Source of the DNA: an uncultured Myxococcales bacterium
GTDB taxonomy: Bacteria > Myxococcota_A > UBA9042
Direction of reading: 5' to 3'
Assembly (NCBI GenBank): GCA_903883645.1
Contig: CAISBR010000024.1
Location: 1-44,768, forward strand
DNA: 44,768 bases
The notes beneath the pieces are model-generated. The model searched no databases and was not told where the DNA came from. It saw only the letters and a program-made list of their open reading frames with translations. This document shows positions 34,241-42,480 of this stretch, piece after piece. The stretch's first letter is position 1. Every line of letters begins with the position of its first letter. Position numbers and translations under genes: made by a program.

Positions 34241-35258
34241 AGCAGGCCTTCGAGAGCCACTGATAGTCATGCACGCTTCCGTGGGTGCTGTCCATGCTGC
34301 TCTTTTTGTGGCTGTGGCAGCTGGTGCAGGCCAAGTGGTCCAGGTCGTAGCCTCCGCCGTGGCAGCCGCCGCAGGTGACGCGGGTATGCGAGCCGCTGCT
34401 GGTCGGGAACATCGCGTCGTGCCACGTGCCCTGCAACACATGCCAGCTGATGGCAGTGTGGCAGTTTTCGCACGAGTTGCCGAAGCTCATCGCCTTGTGG
34501 TCGGGCACAGCTTTGGCGAGCAACGGACTGTGGCAGCTGCTGCACGCGGTGCCTACTCCCCTGTATTTGCTCAATTTATGACAAGAATCACAGGTTTGCG
34601 CAGCGTGTTTGCCCTCGAGCGGCCACCAAGTGGCGTGGTTGACGCGCGCCGGCGCCCAAGCAAAGGTGCCATGGCAGGGTTGGCAACCGGGGCCGAAACC
34701 GGCGAGCCGATGGTCGGGCGCCTTTACGGCCATGGCCTGGGCCAAATGGCAGTCGCCGCAAACGCTGGGGGTGCCTCGGTACACGGTGCCGCCCAAGCGC
34801 GTATGGCAGCTGCGGCAGTCGGTGATGGTGTGGGCGCCCGTAAGTGGAAAGCGCGAGCTTTCGTGCGACGGCAAGGTGCGCGGAGCCAGCCAGTTGGTGG
34901 CCGAATGGCAGTCGCTGCAGCTGTCGCCCAGCTCGCCGCGGTGGGGATCGCGGTGGCACTCGGCGCAGGCGCGCGGCACTTGCGGTTGGCTGCGTTCGGC
35001 GGGGCGGTGGCAGCCGCTGCAGCGGGCGCGAGCATGGGCACCCGCAAGCGGTGTGCCAGTGCGGGCGTGGTCGAACTTGGCGCCGTCTTGAATCGAGGCC
35101 CAGGTCGTCGTCTTGTGGCAGGGCAAGCAGGCCCACGGGTCGTCGGCGACAGGCTTGCTAGCAGCCGGTGCGTCCGCCGCAAGCGCTGCGACGGCGCTGG
35201 CAGCCAGGGCCATTAACAGCAAGCAAACACAGAACAAACTGCCCAAGGCCCGCGTCAT
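34218..35258 (-). CDS. 13-haem c-type cytochrome
   Basis: 346 residues with a signal peptide (about 1-28). Thirteen CXXCH haem-binding motifs are present: one near the N-terminus followed by four triplets. Each triplet begins after a box of the form (F)DH/SH-x-x-x-R-F-P-L-x-G-x-H-x-x-x-x-C-x-x-CH. The lone first site (C-L-P-C-H then T-T-T-W) has the spacing of the third site of a triplet. His in the boxes could be distal haem ligands. The start overlaps the stop of the upstream 23-haem gene (ATGA, 35255-35258), so translation is probably coupled. It acts in the periplasm or in the outer-membrane conduit. Confidence 0.93.
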   Translation of the reverse strand: MTRALGSLFCVCLLLMALAASAVAALAADAPAASKPVADDPWACLPCHKTTTWASIQDGAKFDHARTGTPLAGAHARARCSGCHRPAERSQPQVPRACAECHRDPHRGELGDSCSDCHSATNWLAPRTLPSHESSRFPLTGAHTITDCRSCHTRLGGTVYRGTPSVCGDCHLAQAMAVKAPDHRLAGFGPGCQPCHGTFAWAPARVNHATWWPLEGKHAAQTCDSCHKLSKYRGVGTACSSCHSPLLAKAVPDHKAMSFGNSCENCHTAISWHVLQGTWHDAMFPTSSGSHTRVTCGGCHGGGYDLDHLACTSCHSHKKSSMDSTHGSVHDYQWLSKACYACHPKG

Positions 35259-37102
35259 GGCGCACCCCGACCTGCACTGCCGTGCGGAACATGCGGATTC
35301 TTATGGCACTGCTGACACGCCAGCTGACCGGTCCGGTAAAAGGCCGTGGGCTTGTCGTCGGGCCTCGGCCGGTCGGGGTGGCACTTGCTGCACGCGACTT
35401 GGGCATGGCGACCGTCGAGCGGCAACCGCGTCCGCGCATGATCAAATTGCTTGATCTTAAACGTCTCTGCCGGCGTGTGGCAGTCTTGGCAAGTCCGCAC
35501 CGGCTCGCTGACGATAAACTGCCCGCCGTGGCGATCGCGGTGGCAGCTCTCGCACGTCAGCGGCTCTGCAGCGAATTGTACCGGCGCGTCCGCAGTAGGT
35601 CGGCGATGGCAGGCGGTGCAAGCGGGCTTCTTGTGCCCGCCCGTCAAGGCAAAACGCGTCTTATCGTGGTCAAAGCGCGGCGCCGGTACAAACAACTGGT
35701 TGTCGTGGCACTGGTCGCACGCCCGCAGCGCCCCGTCGCGCATAAATTGGCCGCCGTGCACATCTTTGTGGCAGCCGGCGCAAGTGGTCGCAACATCGCG
35801 GATCTTGGGCACACTTCCCGGCTCTTTGCCGCCCGGGTGGCACGCGGCACAGCCGCTGACGCGGTGGCTCCCTTCTAGCGGGAATTTGGCGGCGCCATGC
35901 TGCTCTACGCCGTAATCCGCCGGGCTGAAGCCGTGGACACTGTGGCAGGTTTCGCAGCGATCCCCTTTACTTACGCTCTTGAAAGGCCCGCCGTGTGGGT
36001 CTTTGTGGCAGTCGAGGCACGTGTTGCCGTCGCGACTCTGGTATTTCTTTGCGTAACTGGGCGCGGCGGGATGGCAGCTGGCGCACGCGACCTTCTTGTG
36101 CAGCCCTTGCAGCGCAAAGCGAGTGCTGTCGTGGCTCCACACCGCCCCGGCCATCAGACGGAAATCCATAAAACCATGGCACTTTTTACACTCTTGACCA
36201 AATCGCCGCTCGTGCGGGTCTTTGTGGCACGCTGCGCAAGTCGGGTCGAGCGGGTTAAATTCGGGCTGCTGAGCACCCAGTGGCACGCCGGCTGCGGGCT
36301 TGTGGCATTTTTCGCACGGAATCTCGGCATGTTGACCCAGTAGCGGCAACCGGGTCCGCGCGTGCAGCTCGAGCGCCGCGCCCTTGCTGACATCGCGCCA
36401 GTTGTCGCTGCCGTGGCACTCGCTACAGTTGCGGCCCAAAGCGTGGCCCTGCTTGGGCTCGCGGTGGCAATCGGCGCAGGCGGCAAAGGCAACACCGCGG
36501 AACTTGCCGCGAATTCCCGTGCTTTCGTGGCACTTTTGACACAGCACCTTTGGATGCTTGCCCACTAACTTAAAGCGCGCGGTGTTGTGGTCGAATTTCT
36601 CGGCGGCGGCAAAATGCGCCTCGGTATGGCAGGTTTCGCACTTAGGCCCGAGCGACGGCTTGTGCTGGTCTTGGTGGCAATCGCTGCAAGCGCTCTTTTG
36701 GCCCATCCAGTGTTGTGGCACTTTGTGACACGCTTTGCAGGGTTGCAGCGCGTGGGCGCTTCTTAAGGCAAAGGCGGTGCGGCCGTGGTCAAAGTCTTTG
36801 GGCGGCGTCCAGCGCAGCATGGCAAAGTCGCGGCCGCGGTGATCGCGATGGCAGTCGGCGCAAGTCTTCTTCGACTCATTGGCCTGCTGGCTATGGAACT
36901 TGCTGTCTTTTACTTTCTTATGGCAGCTCAGGCACTTGTCATCCGTCGCACCCTTGATTTCGCTGTGGCACTTGCCGCAGTTGCGGTCGAATTCAGCGTG
37001 GGCAGAGGCCAAGGGGCCGGGCGAGGTAAATTCTTGCGCGCCGGCGGTTGCGGCCAAGCCCGCAGCGAAAACTGCAACTAAGTAGATGACTTTACGCAAC
37101 AT
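35255..37102 (-). CDS. 23-haem c-type cytochrome
   Basis: 615 residues from ATG 37102; longer in-frame starts give no signal peptide. A signal peptide ends near T-A-G-A-Q. Twenty-three CXXCH motifs: three first, then six full triplets and a final pair. Seven boxes of the form F-D-H-x-x-T-R-F-x-L-x-G-x-H-x-x-V-x-C precede the triplets, and second sites are often followed by K/R-D-x-H-G-G-x-F. The module is the same as in the next gene. No catalytic signature (nitrite or sulfite reductase) was seen, so it is most likely an electron wire. First gene of the four-gene operon. Confidence 0.93.
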   Translation of the reverse strand: MLRKVIYLVAVFAAGLAATAGAQEFTSPGPLASAHAEFDRNCGKCHSEIKGATDDKCLSCHKKVKDSKFHSQQANESKKTCADCHRDHRGRDFAMLRWTPPKDFDHGRTAFALRSAHALQPCKACHKVPQHWMGQKSACSDCHQDQHKPSLGPKCETCHTEAHFAAAEKFDHNTARFKLVGKHPKVLCQKCHESTGIRGKFRGVAFAACADCHREPKQGHALGRNCSECHGSDNWRDVSKGAALELHARTRLPLLGQHAEIPCEKCHKPAAGVPLGAQQPEFNPLDPTCAACHKDPHERRFGQECKKCHGFMDFRLMAGAVWSHDSTRFALQGLHKKVACASCHPAAPSYAKKYQSRDGNTCLDCHKDPHGGPFKSVSKGDRCETCHSVHGFSPADYGVEQHGAAKFPLEGSHRVSGCAACHPGGKEPGSVPKIRDVATTCAGCHKDVHGGQFMRDGALRACDQCHDNQLFVPAPRFDHDKTRFALTGGHKKPACTACHRRPTADAPVQFAAEPLTCESCHRDRHGGQFIVSEPVRTCQDCHTPAETFKIKQFDHARTRLPLDGRHAQVACSKCHPDRPRPDDKPTAFYRTGQLACQQCHKNPHVPHGSAGRGAP

Positions 37103-37304
37103 GCTGCCGTCTTCAGTCGAGCCAGTAGCCGCCGCCAAGCGGCCTGCGAACCCGAGGGCGCAAGGATACTCCAAAACGCCCAAGACGGTAGCGTTGGCAC
37201 CCCGGGTTATCGCCGGCGATGGTAAGAAGAACTGCAAGGCGCATCGGCTGTTCGCCACCCAACCCGACGCAATAGCACTGGTCGCAGCATAGGGGGCGGG
37301 CGAG
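37103..37304 (-). promoter_or_regulatory. region upstream of the cytochrome operon
   Basis: 202 bp between the stop of the repeat lipoprotein and the start of the 23-haem cytochrome, both on the minus strand. It is the natural place for the operon promoter. No convincing -35/-10 pair or hairpin terminator was identified, so read-through from the lipoprotein gene cannot be excluded. Confidence 0.35.
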
Positions 37305-40300
37305 CTACAAGCAGCCAAACAAGCCGACTTCCATGAACTGGATATAGCTAGGATAACCCCAGTTATTCTTTACGAAAACTCGCCAATACTGCGACTTGGT
37401 CGCGCTGAAGTTAAACGCCTGGAACGACGACTGCTGATTGGCGACGGTGAACGACGTCACATCGGTCCACGGCCCCGACAGGCTGTTTGAGACCTGCAGC
37501 ACCGTATCCTTGCCGCCAGAATTCGCTGTGTAATTAGCCTGATTGACGATGCGGATGCTGCTGAGGGTGGCCGGCGCGCCCAGGTTGAAGATGACCCACT
37601 GGTTGGTGGTCGACGAGGTGACCCAGCGCGTGGTCCAGTCGTTGTCGAACAGGTTGGTCGCGGCGTAACCGCCCAAGATTTCGCTGGCATAGGTGGCGTT
37701 GTTTTGTGTCCAGGCGGTGTTGCTGGTTAGCCACGTACCGGCGCACGCAGCGACGCATGTGCCGGCGCTGCACTGCTGGCCGCTGCCACAGGCCGTGCCG
37801 TCGGCCACGGTGCTGGTGATGCAGCCCTTGCTCGCGTCGCAACTGTCTATAGTGCAAGGGTTCTTGTCGTCGCATACCACGCCGGCGCCGGCCGCGCACG
37901 TGCCCGTCTTGCAGGCATCGCCAGTCGTGCACACGTTGTTATCGCTGCACGGGGCGATATTGTTGCTGGCAACACAGCCTTTTTGCGCATCACAGCTGTC
38001 GTCGGTGCACGGGTTCTTGTCGTCGCACACCTGCACGGCGCCCGAGGTGCACACGCCGCTGCCGCACTTGTCGCCCACGGTGCAGAGGTTCTTGTCGTCG
38101 CAATCGCTAATATTGTTCGAGAATTGGCAGCCCTTGATGGGGTCGCAGGTATCGTTTGTGCACGCGTTGCCGTCGCTGCAGCTAATGGTGGCGCCGGGTT
38201 TGCACGCGCCCGCAGCGCAGATGTCGCCGCCCGTGCAGACATTGCCGTCGGAGCACGATGCTATGTTGTTCAACGACTTGCAGCCTAGCGCCGCCGAGCA
38301 AGTGTCGTCTGTACACCCGTTGTTGTCGTCGCAGTTGACGGCCACGCCCGACACGCACTTGCCCGCGCCACATTTGTCACCGCTGGTGCAAGCGTTGTTG
38401 TCGTCGCAGGCTTGGCTGCTGGCGCCGTGCTTACAACCCGCTATTTTGTCGCAACTATCGTCTGTGCAAGGGTTGCCGTCGTCGCAACTGGCCAACGCGC
38501 CAGGCTTGCAGGCGCCGCCCGCACACACATCGCCGAGCGTGCAGGTATTGCCGTCGTCGCATGGCAGCGTGTTGTTGGCAAGGGTGCAGCCGAGCGCCGG
38601 ATTGCAGCCATCGCTGGTGCAGGGCTCGCCGTCGTTGCAGTCTTGGGCTTTGCCGGGCACGCATACGCCTTGGGCGCAGCTGTCGGCTACGGTGCACAGG
38701 TTGGCGTCGCTGCAGGGTGCTGTGTTGGCCTTGGTGGTGCAGCCCTTCTGCGCGTCGCAGCCGTCGTCGGTGCACGGATTGCCGTCGTCGCATACGGTCT
38801 TGAGTCCTGCCGCGCACTTGCCGCTGGTACAGGCGTCGCCCAAGGTGCAGACATCGCCATCGCTGCACGCGGCCGCATTGGGCGTGTTGACGCAGTCGGT
38901 GCTCGCATCGCAGCTATCGTCGGTGCACGGATTGCCATCGCCGCAACTTTTTACCTTTCCAGACAGACACTTGCTACCTGTGCAGGTATCGCCAACCGTG
39001 CATACGTTGTTGTCCGTGCAGGGTTCCGCGTTGCTGATGGCCAGGCAGCCCTTGGTGGCGTCGCAGACGTCGGTGCTGCAGGGGTTGCCGTCGTCGCAGT
39101 TTTTGGTCAAGCCGCTGGCGCACTTGCCCGCGCTGCAGGTGTCGCCCACGGTGCACACGTTGTTGTCGCTGCACGGCGCGTCGCTGGCGGTGTGGGTGCA
39201 GCCCTCTTTGGCGGCGCAGCCGTCGATTGTGCACGGGTTGCCGTCGTCGCAGCCTTTCAATGGGCCCGAAGTGCACGAGCCGTCTGCGCATTGATCTCCT
39301 TCGGTGCACACGTTGAAGTCGCTGCAGCTCGCAGTGTTGTTGGCAAACACACAGCCGCTGCTGGCCAGGCAGGTGTCGTCGGTGCAGGGATTGCCGTCGT
39401 TGCACGCCAACGCCTTGCCCGGTGCACACTTGCCACCTGCGCACTGATCACCCGCGGTGCAGACGCTGTCGTCGGAGCAGGCCAATGTATTATTTGTGCT
39501 TTTGCAGCCACCCTTGCTGTCGCACGTCTCGGTCGTGCACGGATTGCCGTCGTCGCACAGGCTGGGCACGGCCGACATGCATGTGCCACCTTTGCAGGTA
39601 TCGCCGCTGGTGCAGGCGTCGTTGTCGTCGCAAGGCGCAGTATTGTATGCAGCAACACACCCCTTGCCTGGCGCACAGGTGTCGTCGGTGCACGGGTTAC
39701 CGTCGTCGCACGCGATGGACTTGCCCGCGCAGACGCCGCCGTTGCACGCGTCGCCACTCGTACACGCATCGGCGTCGTCGCAGCCGCCCGTGGCCGCAGG
39801 GTGTTGGCAGACGCCGCCCACGCAGTTGTCGTACGTGCAGTCGCTGCCGTCGTTGCACACGCCCGGGTCTGGCTCGTCGGTCTTGCCGTCGCAGTCGTCG
39901 TCGAGGTTGTTGCAGGTTTCGCTAACGGCGCTGGGAGCGCTGCAAGCCCCCAAACCGGCTACCGAACAGCTGCGCTCGCCGCCGCACTTGCCCGCCGCGT
40001 TGGCCGAACTGCATACCGTGGCAAGCCCGAGCTGGATCGCCCGGCCGTCGCAGGCGCACTGCAAGTCGGTCTTGCGGCATTGCATCGACTTGGCGCCCCC
40101 CACACTGGTCACGGACTCGCAGCCGTAGCCTGTGGGACAAGGGTTGGCCGCGTCGCACGTCGCGCCGCAAAACCCACCAATGTTGGCGCCGTTCGCGGCG
40201 AGATAGGGCACGCAAGTCGAGGCCGATGCCCCCATTGCGCCGCTGCAGTCGCTGTCGGTCTTGCAAGGCTCGCAGATCCGCGGATGGCTCGGCACGCACA

Positions 40301-40796
40301 GCGAGTCGGTGTCGCCTCCGGATAAGCTGATGGTTTTACAGGTAAAATCAGCAGGACAAGTCGTCACGCACTTTTGAGCGCAGACTTGACCGCCGGGCGA
40401 CTCGATGCAGTAGCCCGAGTCGCATTCGCCGTTGCTCACGCACAGGCAGCCCGCCGTAGAGCACACGCCCGCATCCAACGCGCCATCTGCCGGCTTGCCA
40501 TCGCTGATCTGGCTGTCGCTGATCTGGCTGTCGATATTGGGCAATTCGCTGGCGAGCTGGTCGAGGACGGCGGGTACATCGGCATCCCATACGGGCGAAT
40601 CGACAAAGAGGCCGTCGAGACCGCTACCGTCGAAACCAGCGTCGGCCCCGGCACCGGCCGCATCGCCGGCAGTGGTGGTCGCCTCACCGCAGGCCACGGC
40701 GGTTGCCGACAGGGCCACAACGGCAAGCCACCGCACCGCCAACCCCAACCCTGCCCGATGCGACGCCGCGCCGCGCAACAAGAAGTACTTGTGCAT
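37305..40796 (-). CDS. large Cys-rich repeat lipoprotein with discoidin-like C-terminal domain
   Basis: 1163 residues from ATG 40796 (AAGGA 5 nt upstream). Lipoprotein-type signal with A-V-A-C36, then an Asp/Ala-rich linker with a doubled S-Q-I-S-D. Residues about 112-335 are the same Cys-rich scaffold as in the 6004-8031 protein, ending in N-L-D-D-D-C-D-G-K-T-D-E. From about 363 there are some 13 repeats of about 51 residues: C-D-D-G-N-P-C-T-D-D-x-C-D, G-C, then C-S-D-N-N-V-C-T-x-G-D-x-C-x-x-G-x-C. The last about 145 residues form an F5/8 type C (discoidin)-like domain with W-T-T-R-W-V, W-V-I-F-N-L-G and Y-W-R-V-F-V-K-N. Discoidin domains bind sugars or lipids, so a surface adhesin on a long disulfide-rich stalk is likely (inference). 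It lies upstream of the cytochrome operon on the same strand. Confidence 0.85.
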   Translation of the reverse strand: MHKYFLLRGAASHRAGLGLAVRWLAVVALSATAVACGEATTTAGDAAGAGADAGFDGSGLDGLFVDSPVWDADVPAVLDQLASELPNIDSQISDSQISDGKPADGALDAGVCSTAGCLCVSNGECDSGYCIESPGGQVCAQKCVTTCPADFTCKTISLSGGDTDSLCVPSHPRICEPCKTDSDCSGAMGASASTCVPYLAANGANIGGFCGATCDAANPCPTGYGCESVTSVGGAKSMQCRKTDLQCACDGRAIQLGLATVCSSANAAGKCGGERSCSVAGLGACSAPSAVSETCNNLDDDCDGKTDEPDPGVCNDGSDCTYDNCVGGVCQHPAATGGCDDADACTSGDACNGGVCAGKSIACDDGNPCTDDTCAPGKGCVAAYNTAPCDDNDACTSGDTCKGGTCMSAVPSLCDDGNPCTTETCDSKGGCKSTNNTLACSDDSVCTAGDQCAGGKCAPGKALACNDGNPCTDDTCLASSGCVFANNTASCSDFNVCTEGDQCADGSCTSGPLKGCDDGNPCTIDGCAAKEGCTHTASDAPCSDNNVCTVGDTCSAGKCASGLTKNCDDGNPCSTDVCDATKGCLAISNAEPCTDNNVCTVGDTCTGSKCLSGKVKSCGDGNPCTDDSCDASTDCVNTPNAAACSDGDVCTLGDACTSGKCAAGLKTVCDDGNPCTDDGCDAQKGCTTKANTAPCSDANLCTVADSCAQGVCVPGKAQDCNDGEPCTSDGCNPALGCTLANNTLPCDDGNTCTLGDVCAGGACKPGALASCDDGNPCTDDSCDKIAGCKHGASSQACDDNNACTSGDKCGAGKCVSGVAVNCDDNNGCTDDTCSAALGCKSLNNIASCSDGNVCTGGDICAAGACKPGATISCSDGNACTNDTCDPIKGCQFSNNISDCDDKNLCTVGDKCGSGVCTSGAVQVCDDKNPCTDDSCDAQKGCVASNNIAPCSDNNVCTTGDACKTGTCAAGAGVVCDDKNPCTIDSCDASKGCITSTVADGTACGSGQQCSAGTCVAACAGTWLTSNTAWTQNNATYASEILGGYAATNLFDNDWTTRWVTSSTTNQWVIFNLGAPATLSSIRIVNQANYTANSGGKDTVLQVSNSLSGPWTDVTSFTVANQQSSFQAFNFSATKSQYWRVFVKNNWGYPSYIQFMEVGLFGCL

Positions 40797-41055
40797 GCCA
40801 ATCCTTATCGAGGTGCACCCGCGGCGCCATCGCAGCAGTGTCGCGCTCGTGGTCGCGGAATTCAAGTGAACGGCGAGGCGATGGCGGCACCTGCCTGGGT
40901 CGGCGCCGAACCGTACGACCCTGCGCACCGCAGCCTAGAACTGTGAGTCAGCTACTTGAAGAATCGTGTCGAAGGGAATGATCATGGCCGTTCCGGGCTA
41001 TGCTGCTGGCCCGCGAAGTGCGCAGGTGACCCGAAGCGTGCAAAGAGGCCCCTGG
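40797..41055. promoter_or_regulatory. divergent region between the repeat lipoprotein and the RND operon
   Basis: 259 bp between divergent starts; it must hold the promoters. GTG/ATG codons at 40966, 40978 and 40984 are alternative starts for the TolC-like gene, with GAAGGGA before the ATG at 40984. No operator palindrome was recognised. Confidence 0.35.
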
Positions 41056-42456
41056 ATGCAAAGCAGAATTTGTACCCCGCCGCGGTGGCCTGCCATTTGT
41101 GCGGCGGTGGCGTTGCTTGCGCTACCGGCCTACGTGCAAGCGGCGGAGGCACCGAGCGAGCCTGCTGCGGCGATCGCGCTGCCGCCCGTTGAGCCCGCGG
41201 CAGTGCCGGGATCTTCGCTGCGAATTCTGCGACTTACCGACGCTTTGCAGGTGGCGCTCGCCAACCAGCCACAGCTGCGCATGACCCGTGCCGCCACCAC
41301 CGCCGCCAAAAGCCGTGCCGCGCAAGTGCACACCGGACTGCTACCGGTGATCAGCGCGACCGCGCAATACCAAAGAACTACAGGAAATTTTGCACCGCGA
41401 CCGGGCACGGTGGTGCCTGCGAAGTCGACTGTGTCGCTGGCGCCTTCGTTCGATCTGTTTAACGTAGGGGTCCAAGCCTCGCAGCTCGTCTACGATTTTG
41501 GCCAGACGGCGGACCGCGAGGCCGCAGCGTCGCAGGCTGCGGATGCCTTGCAAGCAAATGAAAAAACTACTGAACTGCTGGTGATCGCCGCCGCCCGTCG
41601 CGCCTACTTTCAGGCCCGCGCGCAAATGGCCCTGCTCGCGGTAGCGCACGAGACGCTGGCCAACCACCGCCGGCATGTGCGCCAAATCGAAGGCTTTGTT
41701 GCGGCGGGCACGCGACCCGAGTTCGACTTGGTGCAGGTGCGGACCAATGTCTCGAATGCTGAAGTTGGCGTGATTGCTGCACAAACTGCCTATGATCTGG
41801 GTCGAGCACAGCTCAATCAAGCGCTGGGTGTGCTCGGAGACGTCGACTTCGATGTGGGCGACGACGAACAGCCGCCGGTGCCGGGCGAAGATGGTCCGCA
41901 GCAGGCGCTGGTCGATCAAGCGATCGCCAACCGGCCCGAGCTGCTTGCCCTAGAAAGGCAGCGGAAGCAGCAAGAATTGGCCCTGCGGGCGCTGCACAGT
42001 TCGCTGTGGCCGGTGGTGGCGGTTACGGCGGCGGCGACCGAGGCGGGCGTGGCCGTGGGCGGCCTGGTGCCCAACTGGAATGTGGGTGCGACACTGAACT
42101 GGGCCCTTTTCCAGGGTGGTATGAACAAAGCGCAGGTTGCCGAGGCCAACGCCAATCTCGCCGGGCTGGAGGGGCAAAATAAGCTGCAATTGCTGCAGAT
42201 TCAGAGCGACATCGCCCAAGCGCGGCTGGCGGTGCGCGCGGCCAAGGCGACTATCGTGGCGGCCGAAGATGCACAAAACAATGCCAAAGAGCTGCTGCGG
42301 CTGGCCGAGGCGCGCTATCGGGCGGGCCTGGGCAACGGCATCGAGCTGAACGACGCGCAATTGGCTTTTACGAACGCGGCAGTACAAGTGATCGCTGCCC
42401 GCTACAACCTGTCGACGGCGCGGGCCCAGCTGCTCTTGTCGCTCGGGCAACCTTAG
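41056..42456 (+). CDS. TolC-family outer membrane efflux protein
   Basis: 466 residues. ATG 41056 chosen for AGAGG 7 nt upstream and a compact signal peptide ending near Y-V-Q-A-A; ATG 40984 would give an extra long lead. Two TolC-type repeats: L-T-D-A-L-Q-V-A-L-A-N-Q-P-Q-L at the start, long Ala/Gln-rich coiled-coil helices, A-I-A-N-R-P-E-L-L-A-L in the second half and L-A-E-A-R-Y-R-A-G-L-G-N-G-I-E-L-N-D-A near the end. It forms the outer-membrane exit duct for the adaptor and pump encoded next. Confidence 0.92.
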   Translation: MQSRICTPPRWPAICAAVALLALPAYVQAAEAPSEPAAAIALPPVEPAAVPGSSLRILRLTDALQVALANQPQLRMTRAATTAAKSRAAQVHTGLLPVISATAQYQRTTGNFAPRPGTVVPAKSTVSLAPSFDLFNVGVQASQLVYDFGQTADREAAASQAADALQANEKTTELLVIAAARRAYFQARAQMALLAVAHETLANHRRHVRQIEGFVAAGTRPEFDLVQVRTNVSNAEVGVIAAQTAYDLGRAQLNQALGVLGDVDFDVGDDEQPPVPGEDGPQQALVDQAIANRPELLALERQRKQQELALRALHSSLWPVVAVTAAATEAGVAVGGLVPNWNVGATLNWALFQGGMNKAQVAEANANLAGLEGQNKLQLLQIQSDIAQARLAVRAAKATIVAAEDAQNNAKELLRLAEARYRAGLGNGIELNDAQLAFTNAAVQVIAARYNLSTARAQLLLSLGQP

Positions 42457-42480
42457 CGGCAAGTGCCAGCAGGCGGGTGG

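Noticed and set aside
37600..39800. About 153-bp periodic repeats considered as a CRISPR-like array
   Set aside because: Units are protein-coding, diverged at third positions, and have no short identical repeats with unique spacers.
38412..40325. Long plus-strand open frame (over 600 codons) opposite the repeat lipoprotein, and others like it at 37693-39294
   Set aside because: Antisense of the Cys-rich repeats; the regular repeat and high GC keep other frames open. No signal, motif or ribosome site.
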